A stretch of DNA of 64,000 nt from Eikenella corrodens (GTDB lineage Bacteria; Pseudomonadota; Gammaproteobacteria; Burkholderiales; Neisseriaceae), in assembly GCF_003990355.1 (NCBI RefSeq), contig NZ_CP034670.1, positions 1,798,001 through 1,862,000 of the forward strand. The letters run 5' to 3'. Numbering within the stretch: the stretch's first letter is position 1; each line of letters starts with the position of its first letter. Of this stretch, positions 8,207 through 16,615 are shown piece after piece. Under the pieces are notes generated by a model. That model was not told where the DNA came from and searched no databases. It saw only the letters and a program-made list of their open reading frames with translations. The position numbers and the translations under genes are program-made.

Positions 8207-9511
8207 TTATCCGTTCATGCCGCCGAAGGACATTTCTTTGTCTTCGTCCACTTCGATGGTGAGCGTGTGTCCGCCGAAATAATCGGGCTGTTCGGTGGAT
8301 AAATCGATGCTGAAATCGCTGACGGTTTTGTCGTCAAAATCCACCCATAGGGATATGCCGGATAGGCGGATGCTGTTGATGACGGCCTGCCTGTCCGTTT
8401 CGGCCGTCAAAACCGTGCCGTCATACAGGACGGCTTTGCCTTTTTGTGCGATTTCTTGAGCGGCCCAATCGTTGAACACATCGATAAAATCTTCGTAATC
8501 GAGTGCGAAATCAATAATCTTTTTGCGGTTCTTTTCAATCCATTTCAGCACCGCTTCAATCTTTTTATACGGGATTTTGTTTTTGAACAGCTTTTCCACG
8601 GCGGCGGGGTCGTAAAGCGTGTCTTCGTCGCCGTCGTATTTGTCTAACAATTCGTCGGCATCCAACACGACGGGGACGGCGTTGCCCCAAAGCGTTGCCT
8701 CGGCAACCAAGCCGTCATATCCGTCTGACAAGGCGAAGCGTTGTTGCAGCAGGCTTTCGGCAGGGGCTTTGGGCTGCGGTGTTTCACCCGGCGCGGCATA
8801 GCCTTTGGCTTTTTTGGATTGGATGAGCTTGGCGGCATCTTTTTCGCATTCTTCCGTGCTGGCAAAGATTTTGGTTTTGCTCTGCCCTTTCGTGCCGATG
8901 CGCCCGAAGGTAACCGTGTGGCTGTTGCCGTCGATATTGATTTGCCAGAATTTTTCGGATTGTTCATTGCGGTATTCGAGATAGGCCGTATTGCCGCCCT
9001 TCGCGGTTGGGGCTACCTGAAAATCTTGGGTTTCGGGTTGTTTGGGACATGCATCGCCTTGCCGCCCCTGCTCACAGATTTGTTTGGCTTCCTGATATTC
9101 CGCGAAACTTTCTTTTGCCAAACGGGTGTGGCCTTTAAATTTTCTGGCTTTGTAATGATCGGCCAGTGCTTTTTCCGATTGGTCTAGAAAAATCGTTACC
9201 AAGGCATGATATATCAGGCAGGTTAATGACTCGCCGAGAAAAGTAGTACTCTCTTTCTCACATTTGGCGGCAAAATTCTGTGATGTAACCTGTATAAATG
9301 TAAAAATGAAATCCTTATCTGAATCTAGTTTCTTCTCAATAGCGGCCAAGTCCAAATTGGCATCATTCAATGCACCCGCCAAAATATTGCACCCCTGAGA
9401 AGACAATTCTTCTTTTGTCATTTTAACTTGATAATTTTCCGACAGTTCTTTGATATAGCTATGATATTTTTCGGTTTCAATAAATTTTCTGACATCCAGG
9501 CTGTTTATCAT
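8207..9511 (-). CDS. WGR-domain protein of unknown function
   Basis: 434 residues. A WGR domain sits around residues 174-242 (YRNEQSEKFWQINIDG, then VTFGRIGTKGQS and a Lys-rich helix). WGR domains bind nucleic acid or proteins and occur in PARP and MolR-like proteins. The N-terminal 140 residues are helical and charged. The C-terminal 170 residues are acidic with a Trp/Tyr-rich end (SLWVDFDDKTVSDFSID), a type I do not recognise securely. A DUS inside the gene encodes FQVAP just before the WGR domain, in a linker. The first third is AT-rich, suggesting acquisition from elsewhere. Confidence 0.75.
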   Translation of the reverse strand: MINSLDVRKFIETEKYHSYIKELSENYQVKMTKEELSSQGCNILAGALNDANLDLAAIEKKLDSDKDFIFTFIQVTSQNFAAKCEKESTTFLGESLTCLIYHALVTIFLDQSEKALADHYKARKFKGHTRLAKESFAEYQEAKQICEQGRQGDACPKQPETQDFQVAPTAKGGNTAYLEYRNEQSEKFWQINIDGNSHTVTFGRIGTKGQSKTKIFASTEECEKDAAKLIQSKKAKGYAAPGETPQPKAPAESLLQQRFALSDGYDGLVAEATLWGNAVPVVLDADELLDKYDGDEDTLYDPAAVEKLFKNKIPYKKIEAVLKWIEKNRKKIIDFALDYEDFIDVFNDWAAQEIAQKGKAVLYDGTVLTAETDRQAVINSIRLSGISLWVDFDDKTVSDFSIDLSTEQPDYFGGHTLTIEVDEDKEMSFGGMNG

Positions 9512-9591
9512 TTCAAATGCTCCGCCGATAGACTATTTATAAGTTTAGAATGGGGTTAGTTTTTGTAGGATGATGATTTATGCCTGCATAG

Positions 9592-9611
9592 TTTTTCAGG
9601 CAGCCTGAAAA
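9592..9611. terminator. Short palindromic hairpin
   Basis: TTTTCAGG and CCTGAAAA around a three-base loop. It resembles a shortened DUS pair lacking the GCTA part. It lies in the gap between the WGR gene and the next small gene. Confidence 0.4.
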
Positions 9612-9707
9612 CCATATAGGCAGTAGAATTTTGCAGGTCAGGATTCCTGAACCCGACATTTTCAGCATATAAGGTTTGTCGGATACGGGTACCCAGCATA
9701 CCGGCTG

Positions 9708-10043
9708 TTATCTTGATAAATAGAAAGAAACTCTATAATCAGAATGCCTTATAAATATAGTAAAATTCCTGCTTCCACCTTTTTGACTTGCGGGATGATC
9801 CTTGTAGATAAATCCGACTATATAATACAACTCTCCATCTTCCTCCCAACCTTTTTTTACGGAAATATTATATTGCTTAATATCGTAAGATTTATTTACG
9901 GCCGTATTGACAGCCAAATAGATCGGATAGCTTAATTCACTATCTATAGTCAGACTGGGGCTATATCGTCTGATTTGTATATCATTTGCCATACATATGC
10001 CTGAATAAAGAATAAGGAAAAAAGAGATTATATATTTTTTCAT
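9708..10043 (-). CDS. Small secreted protein of unknown function
   Basis: 111 residues. A signal peptide MKKYIISFFLILYSGICMA is followed by DIQIRRYSPSLTIDSE and a mostly beta-type mature part with many Tyr residues. No family was recognised. Base composition is far more AT-rich than the neighbours, like the gene at 36659, which points to outside origin. It is isolated, with no operon partner. Confidence 0.6.
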   Translation of the reverse strand: MKKYIISFFLILYSGICMANDIQIRRYSPSLTIDSELSYPIYLAVNTAVNKSYDIKQYNISVKKGWEEDGELYYIVGFIYKDHPASQKGGSRNFTIFIRHSDYRVSFYLSR

Positions 10044-10199
10044 AGAATGCTCATTAGCGGTTAAGTGGCTGCCGTCGCCCAGGTTCTTGGATTTGATATT
10101 TTCAACATCATGGTTTTCTCGGATTCAAGGTTCCGACTACGGTTTACTGTTGCGATATTCCAAAATACACCATCCGACAAGCCTTCTTTTATTTTGAAA

Positions 10200-10233
10200 A
10201 AGTGCAGGCTGCTTTTTTCAGGCAGCCTGCACT
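10200..10233. terminator. Hairpin from the word GCAGCCTGCAC
   Basis: AAGTGCAGGCTGC and GCAGCCTGCACTT form a 13-bp stem around an eight-base loop TTTTTCAG, directly after the stop of the leftward ABC-F gene. It probably ends that transcript and uses the non-DUS repeat word. Confidence 0.7.
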
Positions 10234-10237
10234 TGTC

Positions 10238-11863
10238 TTACTCAATCCCTTTTTTCGCCAGATAGCTCTCGTAATCGCCCAGATAATATTCGTAGCCGCC
10301 TTTGCCGTCGAGCTCGATAATCTGCGTGGCAAGAGAAGAGACGAACTGGCGGTCGTGCGACACGAAAATCAGCGTGCCTTTGTATTTTTCCAGCGCCATG
10401 TTCAGCGATTCGATGCTTTCCATGTCCATGTGGTTGGTCGGCTCGTCCATAATCAGCACGTTGGGGCGCAGCAGCAGCAGTTTGCCGTAGAGCATGCGGC
10501 CTTTTTCGCCGCCGGAGAGCACTTTCACTTTTTTCACCACGTCGTTGCTGCCGAACAGCAGGCGGCCGAGCGTGCCGCGAATCACTTGTTCGTCGTCGCC
10601 TTCCTGACCCCATTGGCGCATCCATTCGGTCAGGTCCATGTCCACGTCGAAGTCGTTTTCGTGGTCTTGCGGGTAGTAGCCGATGGTGGCTTTTTCCGCC
10701 CATTTGATGCAGCCTGCATCGGGTTTGATGTCGGAAAGTTTTTCGTCAAACGCGCCTGCCAACAGTTTCAGCAGGGTGGATTTGCCCGCGCCGTTCGGGC
10801 CGATGATGGCGAGGCGTTGTCCGGCTTCCAAAATATAAGACAGTTTTTCAAACAGGGTTTTGTCGAACGATTTGGCCAGGTTTTCCACTTCCACGGCTTG
10901 GCGGTGCAGCTTGTTTTTCTCGTCGGTTTCAAAGCGGATATACGGGTTTTGGCGGGTAGAGGGCTTCACTTCCACCATTTCGGCTTTGATTTTGTCGGCC
11001 TGTTTCAAGCGGCTGGTGGCTTGGCGGGCTTTGGATTTGTTGGCGGAGAAGCGCGCCACAAATTCTTGCAGTTCCTGCAATTTTTCTTTGGCTTTGGCGT
11101 TGTCTTTCAGCGCGCGCTCGCGGGATTGGGCGGAGGCGAGCATGTAGTCGTCGTAATTGCCGGGGTAAACGGTGATGGTGTTGTAGTCCAAATCCGCCAT
11201 GTGGGTGCAGACTTCGTTCAGGAAGTGGCGGTCGTGGCTGATGATGATCATCGTGCTGTCGTATTGGTTCAGCACGCCTTCCAGCCAGCGGATGGTGTTG
11301 ATGTCCAAGTTGTTGGTTGGCTCGTCCAAGAGCAGCACGTCGGGCTTGGAAAACAGGGCTTGCGCCAGCAGCACGCGCAGTTTGAAGCCGGGCGCGACTT
11401 CCGCCATGGTGGCGTTGTGCAGTTCTTCGGCAATGCCCACGCCGCTCAATAATTCGGCGGCGCGCGCTTCGGCGGTGTAGCCGTCGTATTCGGCGAACTT
11501 GGCTTCCAATTCGGCGGCGTGCATATAGTCTTCTTCGGTGGCTTCGGGATTGGCGTAAATCGCGTCGCGTTCGGTCATCGCCGCCCACATTTCGGTGTGC
11601 CCCATCAGCACCACGTCCAGCACGCGCATGTCTTCGTAGGCAAACTGGTCTTGGCGCAGTTTGCCCAAGCGCACGCCGTGTTCAATCGCCACTTCGCCGC
11701 TGGTCTGCTCCAAATCGCCGCCCAAAATCTTCATGAAGGTGGACTTGCCCGAACCGTTCGCGCCGATAAGGCCGTAGCGGTTGCCTTCGCCGAATTTGAC
11801 GGAGACGTTTTCAAACAGCGGCTTCGCGCCGAACTGCATGGTGATGTTGTTGGTGGAAATCAT
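10238..11863 (-). CDS. ybiT: ABC-F family ATPase, YbiT-like
   Basis: Cytoplasmic protein with two ABC ATPase domains and no membrane part. ABC-F proteins act on ribosomes. Domain 1 has Walker A GANGSGKST near residue 40 and DEPTNNLD; domain 2 has GPNGAGKST and DEPTNHMD with signature LSGGEKGR. A charged linker lies between them. The C-terminus AKKGIE matches E. coli YbiT. I place the start at MISTNNITMQFG (11863), as in YbiT, giving 541 residues; an open frame continues upstream to 11998 but lacks conservation. AAAGGCAC serves as ribosome site. Confidence 0.9.
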   Translation of the reverse strand: MISTNNITMQFGAKPLFENVSVKFGEGNRYGLIGANGSGKSTFMKILGGDLEQTSGEVAIEHGVRLGKLRQDQFAYEDMRVLDVVLMGHTEMWAAMTERDAIYANPEATEEDYMHAAELEAKFAEYDGYTAEARAAELLSGVGIAEELHNATMAEVAPGFKLRVLLAQALFSKPDVLLLDEPTNNLDINTIRWLEGVLNQYDSTMIIISHDRHFLNEVCTHMADLDYNTITVYPGNYDDYMLASAQSRERALKDNAKAKEKLQELQEFVARFSANKSKARQATSRLKQADKIKAEMVEVKPSTRQNPYIRFETDEKNKLHRQAVEVENLAKSFDKTLFEKLSYILEAGQRLAIIGPNGAGKSTLLKLLAGAFDEKLSDIKPDAGCIKWAEKATIGYYPQDHENDFDVDMDLTEWMRQWGQEGDDEQVIRGTLGRLLFGSNDVVKKVKVLSGGEKGRMLYGKLLLLRPNVLIMDEPTNHMDMESIESLNMALEKYKGTLIFVSHDRQFVSSLATQIIELDGKGGYEYYLGDYESYLAKKGIE

Positions 11864-12057
11864 GGGTGTGCCTTTGCGGAAAATTAGAATGTAAAAAGCG
11901 GGCGATTTTAACACAATCAATACTTTCTGCATTGAAAACAGCCGCCCCCGCCAATGCAGCAAAAGCAAAGGGGAAAGATGCTCCGCCCAAGCTTGCAAAA
12001 TTTTCAGGTAGCCTTTACCCTAGCGCCCTTATTCATTTCCATATCTTAACCAACATC

Positions 12058-12633
12058 ATGAACCAACCGTTCCGTACACTCATCCTCGCTGCCGCACTCG
12101 GCTGCGCCGCCCTCGCCGCCCACGCCGAAACCCGCGTGTTGCTTGAAACCAGCCAAGGCAATATCGAGCTTTCCCTGGATGAAGCCCGCGCACCGAAAAC
12201 CGTGGAAAACTTCCTCGCCTACGCCCGCAGCGGCTTTTACAACGGCACCATCTTCCACCGCGTGATTCCCGGCTTCATGATTCAAGGCGGCGGCCTCACC
12301 GCCCAAATGGTCGAAAAAGACCCCATCCGCCGTGCCCTCGACAACGAAGCCGCCAACGGCCTGAAAAACAACCGCTACACCATCGCCATGGCGCGCACCC
12401 CCCAGCCGCACTCCGCCACCAGCCAGTTTTTCATCAACCTGAAAGACAACGAATTCCTCAACCACACCGCCCCCACCGCACGCGGCTACGGCTATGCCGT
12501 GTTCGGCAAAGTAACTGCCGGTAAGGAAGTGGTAAACAAAATCGCCGGCGTGCCCACCGGCACGGTGGGTAGGTATCAAAACGTGCCGCGCACGCCCGTC
12601 GTGATCCGCCAAGTGCGTGTCCTTTCGCAATAA
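12058..12633 (+). CDS. ppiA: Periplasmic cyclophilin-type peptidyl-prolyl isomerase
   Basis: Folding catalyst for proline bonds, exported to the periplasm by signal peptide MNQPFRTLILAAALGCAALA. The cyclophilin domain shows FHRVIPGFMIQGGG and SATSQFFINLKDN. 191 residues, usual for PpiA. The start at 12058 is chosen because it begins the signal peptide; an upstream open frame is an artefact. The YceI gene follows 26 bases later, so the two may be co-transcribed. A second, cytoplasmic cyclophilin is encoded at 13306. Confidence 0.93.
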   Translation: MNQPFRTLILAAALGCAALAAHAETRVLLETSQGNIELSLDEARAPKTVENFLAYARSGFYNGTIFHRVIPGFMIQGGGLTAQMVEKDPIRRALDNEAANGLKNNRYTIAMARTPQPHSATSQFFINLKDNEFLNHTAPTARGYGYAVFGKVTAGKEVVNKIAGVPTGTVGRYQNVPRTPVVIRQVRVLSQ

Positions 12634-12659
12634 TCTCAACACATCAGGAGTAGAACCAC

Positions 12660-13220
12660 ATGAAAAAAGCCCTTACCCTCGCCGTTCTCGCCGCCGCCTT
12701 CGGCAGCGCCCAGGCCGACACCTATAAAATCGACAGCCATCACACCAACGCCCGTTTCGCCATCGACCACTTCAACACCAGCACCAACACCGGCGGCTTC
12801 TACAACCTTTCCGGCACGGTGGAATACAACCCGCAGGCCAAAACCGGCAGTGTGAAAATCGACATCCCCGTGGCCAACCTGCGCAGCGGCAACGAACAGT
12901 TCGACCACCACCTCGCCTCCGCCGATCTATTCAACGCCGCCCAATATCCCAGCATGCGCTTTGAATCCACCCACTTCAACTTCCGCAACGGCAAGCTCGC
13001 CAGCGTAGACGGCCGCCTTACCCTGCTCGGCCAAACCCATCCCGTGCGCCTCAAAGCCGACCGCTTCAACTGCTACCACAGCCAAATGCAGAAAGCCCAA
13101 GTGTGCGGCGGCGACTTCAGCACCACCATCGACCGCAGCAAGTGGGGCATGAACTTCCTGCAGGGCGTAATCAGCAATCAAGTGAAGCTGAACATCCAAA
13201 TCGAAGCCGTTAAACAGTAA
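12660..13220 (+). CDS. yceI: YceI-family periplasmic protein
   Basis: 186 residues with signal peptide MKKALTLAVLAAAFGSAQA. The mature part begins TYKIDSHHTNARFAIDHF, the YceI lipocalin-like barrel start, and ends with the typical GMNFLQGVISNQVKLNI. YceI proteins bind long isoprenoid-like lipids, though the cellular role is unclear. Start has a CAGGAG ribosome site. It lies directly after ppiA and ends at a DUS hairpin. Confidence 0.92.
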   Translation: MKKALTLAVLAAAFGSAQADTYKIDSHHTNARFAIDHFNTSTNTGGFYNLSGTVEYNPQAKTGSVKIDIPVANLRSGNEQFDHHLASADLFNAAQYPSMRFESTHFNFRNGKLASVDGRLTLLGQTHPVRLKADRFNCYHSQMQKAQVCGGDFSTTIDRSKWGMNFLQGVISNQVKLNIQIEAVKQ

Positions 13221-13231
13221 TCCCACATAAA

Positions 13232-13268
13232 AGGCTACCTGAAACCCCAAACCGTTTTCAGGTAGCCT
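13232..13268 (+). terminator. DUS-hairpin terminator after yceI
   Basis: AAGGCTACCTGAAA and TTTTCAGGTAGCCT about 12 bases past the stop codon. Confidence 0.75.
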
Positions 13269-13305
13269 CTTCCCTTTTCGCCACCCTAACTACAGGACAA
13301 TAAAC

Positions 13306-13797
13306 ATGATCAAACTCCACACCAACTTCGGCACCATCGGCATCGAACTCGACCACGAAAAAGCCCCCGAAACCGCCGCCAACTTCGAACAATACGTGAA
13401 AGACGGCTTCTACGACGGCCTTATTTTCCACCGTGTAATCAAAGGCTTCATGATTCAAGGCGGCGGCATGGACGAAAACATGCAGGAAAAACCCTCCCGC
13501 GCCCCGATTAAAAACGAAGCCCAAAACGGCCTGAAAAACAACAAGTACACCCTCGCCATGGCGCGCACCCAAGCTCCGCACAGCGCCTCTTCCCAATTCT
13601 TCATCAACACCAAAGACAACGACTTCCTCAACCACACCTCCCCAAGCCTGCACGGCTGGGGCTACGCCGTATTCGGCAAAGTGGTGGAAGGCCAAGATGT
13701 CGTTGACGCCATCGAAGGCGTAGCCACCAAACGCCACGGCTACCACGACGACGTGCCGGTTGAGCCCGTAGTCATCACCAAAGCCGAAATCGTATAA
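13306..13797 (+). CDS. ppiB: Cytoplasmic cyclophilin-type peptidyl-prolyl isomerase
   Basis: 163 residues, no signal peptide, starts MIKLHTNFGTIGIELDHEKA. Contains FHRVIKGFMIQGGG, MARTQAPHSASSQFFIN and the C-terminal VVDAIEGV typical of PpiB. It is a general folding helper. ACAGGACAA lies upstream of the start. It forms a paralogous pair with the exported enzyme at 12058. Confidence 0.95.
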   Translation: MIKLHTNFGTIGIELDHEKAPETAANFEQYVKDGFYDGLIFHRVIKGFMIQGGGMDENMQEKPSRAPIKNEAQNGLKNNKYTLAMARTQAPHSASSQFFINTKDNDFLNHTSPSLHGWGYAVFGKVVEGQDVVDAIEGVATKRHGYHDDVPVEPVVITKAEIV

Positions 13798-13868
13798 ACA
13801 AACCAGTCGGGCCGGCTGCAGCATGCCGGCTCGGCTTTCACATCTGACCATCTCAAAGGGGAAACATC

Positions 13869-14111
13869 ATGATCTTCATCTGGGGCAGCAAAGGCTATTT
13901 CGACGACCTGGGCGAAAGCGGCGAGAGCTGCATCTGCGGCAACTGCAACAACCGCGTTAATCTGCACATCACCAACGCCTACACCAAATTCACCTTCTTC
14001 TTCATCCCCCTATTCCGCATGGAATCAAAATACTACCTCACCTGCCCCGTTTGCTCCCACGGCTGGAAACTCAAACGCCAGGAAGCCAAACAACTGATGC
14101 AACCCCGCTAA
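13869..14111 (+). CDS. Small zinc-ribbon protein
   Basis: 80 residues with two Cys pairs, CGNC around residue 24 and CPVC around residue 60, which together would bind one zinc. Between them is a hydrophobic stretch (KFTFFFIPLFR). This layout resembles the zinc-ribbon_15 type of small bacterial proteins, whose role is unknown. Start preceded by AAAGGGGAAA. The glycosyltransferase gene begins six bases after its stop, so they are probably one transcript. Confidence 0.75.
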   Translation: MIFIWGSKGYFDDLGESGESCICGNCNNRVNLHITNAYTKFTFFFIPLFRMESKYYLTCPVCSHGWKLKRQEAKQLMQPR

Positions 14112-14117
14112 ACCACC

Positions 14118-15092
14118 ATGCCCATCGACCTCGGCATCTACCACCGCCGCCTGCACAAACTCGCCTACTACACCCGCCACAGCCCCTTCGGCCTGTTGCC
14201 ACACCGCCTGCTCGCCAAATCCATCGAGCCCGTATTGGCCGAGTTTGCCCGCCTGCCGAGCGAAACCCAGCAGCAAATCCGGCAGCGCGTGGACTACTGC
14301 AACCGGCAAAACCAGCCGTTTGCCCTTTCAGGTAGCCTCACCCCGCTAGGCCAAGCCGGCAATTTCAAACGCGGCAGCCACACCTCCGCCTACTACTACG
14401 ACCTCGCCGCCCTCCTGCGCTACTTCCCGGCAGAAGCCCGCTTCGCCTACGAATTCGGCGACGTCACCCACATTCCCGCCCAGCCCGCCTTCGTGAAAAG
14501 CCGCCCCATCCGGAGCGACAACCAACACTCCGTTCTGCTCAAACTCGACAGCGTGCGCCATTTCTATATCTACCCCGACCGCACCCCCTTTGCCGCCAAA
14601 CGCAACCAACTCGTCTGGCGCGGCGCCGCCCATCAGGAACAGCGCCTGCGCTTCTTACGCCAATACCACGACCATCCCCAGTGCGACGTCGGCTGCGTAC
14701 ACAAACAATCCATCGGCCAGCCCTACCATCGCAGCTTCATGAGCGTAGGCCAACAACTGCAATACAAATACATCCTCAGCATCGAAGGCAACGACGTCGC
14801 CACCAACCTCAAATGGATACTCGCCTCCCGCTCCCTCTGTTTCATGACCACCCCCGTCTACGAAACCTGGCTGCTGGAAGGCCGGCTGCAACCTGAAGTC
14901 CACTACGTCCACCTCCAGCCCGACTACAACGATTTCGAAGAAAAACTTGCCTTCTACCAACAACACCCCGATGCCGCCGAACGCATCATCCGCAACGCCA
15001 ACGCCTATATGCAGCCCTTCTTCAACAGCAGGCAAGAACTGATTACCAGCCTGCTGGTGATGCAGAAATATTTTGAATTGGCAACCGCCTGA
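14118..15092 (+). CDS. Glycosyltransferase family 90, LpsA-like
   Basis: 324 residues. GT90 enzymes (CAP10/LpsA type) add hexose to surface glycans; in Haemophilus and Pasteurella LpsA builds the lipo-oligosaccharide outer core. Seen here are YDLAALLRYFP, FVKSRPI, KRNQLVWRGAAHQ, the C-terminal donor-site motif YILSIEGNDVATNLKWILAS and WLLEGRLQPEVHYV. A DUS within the gene is read as SGSL near residue 72, in a loop. No signal or membrane segment, consistent with a cytoplasmic-face enzyme. The acceptor cannot be read from the sequence. Confidence 0.85.
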   Translation: MPIDLGIYHRRLHKLAYYTRHSPFGLLPHRLLAKSIEPVLAEFARLPSETQQQIRQRVDYCNRQNQPFALSGSLTPLGQAGNFKRGSHTSAYYYDLAALLRYFPAEARFAYEFGDVTHIPAQPAFVKSRPIRSDNQHSVLLKLDSVRHFYIYPDRTPFAAKRNQLVWRGAAHQEQRLRFLRQYHDHPQCDVGCVHKQSIGQPYHRSFMSVGQQLQYKYILSIEGNDVATNLKWILASRSLCFMTTPVYETWLLEGRLQPEVHYVHLQPDYNDFEEKLAFYQQHPDAAERIIRNANAYMQPFFNSRQELITSLLVMQKYFELATA

Positions 15093-15160
15093 TATTGAGT
15101 TCCGCCGAAGCAAACAGGCGTTATGGGGAATGTTGAATGTTTCCCGTCAAACTCACCTAA

Positions 15161-15222
15161 AGGCTACCTGAAACTTAAGAGTAAACAGCAAATGAAGCTC
15201 GCGGTTTCCTTCAGGTAGCCTT
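15161..15222 (+). terminator. Wide DUS inverted pair after the GT90 gene
   Basis: AAAGGCTACCTGAAA at 15161 and TTCAGGTAGCCTT at about 15210, with a long loop containing CTTAAGAG and GAAGCTCG. Possible terminator. Confidence 0.5.
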
Positions 15223-15236
15223 GATGTGCTTGCGGA

Positions 15237-15603
15237 TGGCTTATATAGTGGATTAATTCGCCTTGGGCATCAAACCACTCCAGCGGGCGGTTTGTGCGTT
15301 GATGTGGTAAGAGAGGGTGTAGCACGGAAGCTGGAGGCCGTTGCCGGTGTCGCGGTAGTCGGCAAAACCGTCTTATTGTGTGAAGGGCGGGGTGTGGTAG
15401 TGATAAATCCGGCAGGCTGTGATGCGGCCGGCAGCGGCTGTGCAGCAAAAGAAGCCGCGTATGCGGTTTTAGGTGTCGAATTCGGCGGTGGTTTGGCTGA
15501 TGAGCCGGCCGTGTCCGTTGAGCTCGGTGGTGCAGACGGCAATGTCTTGATGATTGCGGATAATGGTGAATTGGCGGTTGGAATCGGGATCGAGTGTGAG
15601 CAT
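15237..15603 (-). pseudogene. Decayed small gene of unknown function
   Basis: The leftward frame from ATG at 15603 reads MLTLDPDSNRQFTIIRNHQD and continues plausibly, but meets TAA after ISQTTAEFDT and a second TAA after HTPPFTQ. The following part, YRDTGNGLQLPCYTLSYHIN, looks protein-like, then a frameshift leads to PLEWFDAQGELIHYI. Two stops and a shift suggest a dead gene. The left end runs into a fragment of a Correia end (TATAGTGGATTAA, 15244-15256). No family was recognised. Confidence 0.45.
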
Positions 15604-15614
15604 GGCATGATTTA

Positions 15615-15653
15615 AAGGCTACCTGAAAAGTGTTTTGCTTTTCAGGTAGCCTT
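15615..15653 (-). terminator. DUS-hairpin terminator after the FKBP gene
   Basis: AAGGCTACCTGAAAAG and CTTTTCAGGTAGCCTTTT immediately past the leftward FKBP stop codon. Confidence 0.75.
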
Positions 15654-15670
15654 TTAGTTAGCAGATGGAA

Positions 15671-16453
15671 TTACTGAACTTTAATCAGTTTAATATCGAA
15701 CACCAGCACGGAGTTGGGCGGAATGCTTGGGTTGCCTTTGTCGCCGTAAGCGAGTTCGGCGGGGATGTAGAGGGTGTATTCGCCGCCCTCTTTCATCAGC
15801 TGCAGGCCTTCGGTCCAGCCTTTGATCACACCGTCGAGCTTGAAGGTAGCAGGTTCGCCGCGTTTGATGGAGCTGTCGAACACGGTGCCGTCGATCAGCC
15901 TGCCTTCGTAGTGTACGGTCACGGTGCTCTTAGCATTGGGTTGTTTGCCAGTGCCTTCGGTTTTCACGCTGTATTGCAGGCCGGAAGGGGTGGTTTTTAC
16001 GCCTTCTTTGGCTTTGTTGGCTTCGAGGAAGGCTTTGCCTTCTTCCAGCTGGCGGATGGCCATTTTGCCTATCTGGGCAGTGTGGTATTGCTGCAGGATG
16101 TTGTTGGCTTCTTCGTCGCTCACGGGCAGCGGCTGGCTGGCCATACCGGCCTGCAGGCCTTTAATCAGGGTGGTTTGGTCGAAATCCAAGATGGCATTGG
16201 CTTCGCCCAGCTGACGGCCTTGCAGGTAGCCGATGAGGTAGCTGGCTTTCTGCTGTTCGGTCATGCCGGCCAATACGCCGGAGGCAGCGGCAGGAGCGGA
16301 AGCAGAAGCGGAGCCGGATGCGGTTGAAGCTGCGGCAGGGGAAGATGCGGCCGGAGCAGAGGCGCTGCCGGAAACGGACTGTTGGTTGCAGGCAGCCAGG
16401 GCGAATACCACGGCGGCGGCCAGCAGGCCGGTGCGGAATGTGTTGGTTTGCAT
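15671..16453 (-). CDS. FKBP-type peptidyl-prolyl isomerase lipoprotein, Mip/FkpA-like
   Basis: 260 residues. Lipoprotein signal MQTNTFRTGLLAAAVVFALA leads to lipobox LAAC (Cys about 22). An Ala/Ser-rich linker (residues 27-58) follows, then an N-terminal helical dimer domain (YLIGYLQGRQLGEAN) and a C-terminal FKBP domain with VHYEGRLIDGTVFDSS and VIKGWTEGLQLM. The order matches Neisseria Mip. It would assist folding in the periplasm or at the outer membrane. It is monocistronic and ends at a DUS hairpin. Confidence 0.93.
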   Translation of the reverse strand: MQTNTFRTGLLAAAVVFALAACNQQSVSGSASAPAASSPAAASTASGSASASAPAAASGVLAGMTEQQKASYLIGYLQGRQLGEANAILDFDQTTLIKGLQAGMASQPLPVSDEEANNILQQYHTAQIGKMAIRQLEEGKAFLEANKAKEGVKTTPSGLQYSVKTEGTGKQPNAKSTVTVHYEGRLIDGTVFDSSIKRGEPATFKLDGVIKGWTEGLQLMKEGGEYTLYIPAELAYGDKGNPSIPPNSVLVFDIKLIKVQ

Positions 16454-16615
16454 AAAACTCCCTAATATGAATGAAAAGAAACAACAGCGGGTATTACATC
16501 ATTTCCGTGGTGCCGTTTCAATCGGTTTTACCTGAATTAAAAAGCCCCGGCTTGTTTTTTCGCGGCAGAAGTGATGAAATCCCGCCTTTGCACCGAACAC
16601 ACTGAAAGATTTGCC

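Noticed and set aside
10202..11452. Rightward open frame opposite the ABC-F gene (416 codons)
   Set aside because: Low-complexity Phe/Val/His composition and full overlap with a conserved gene.
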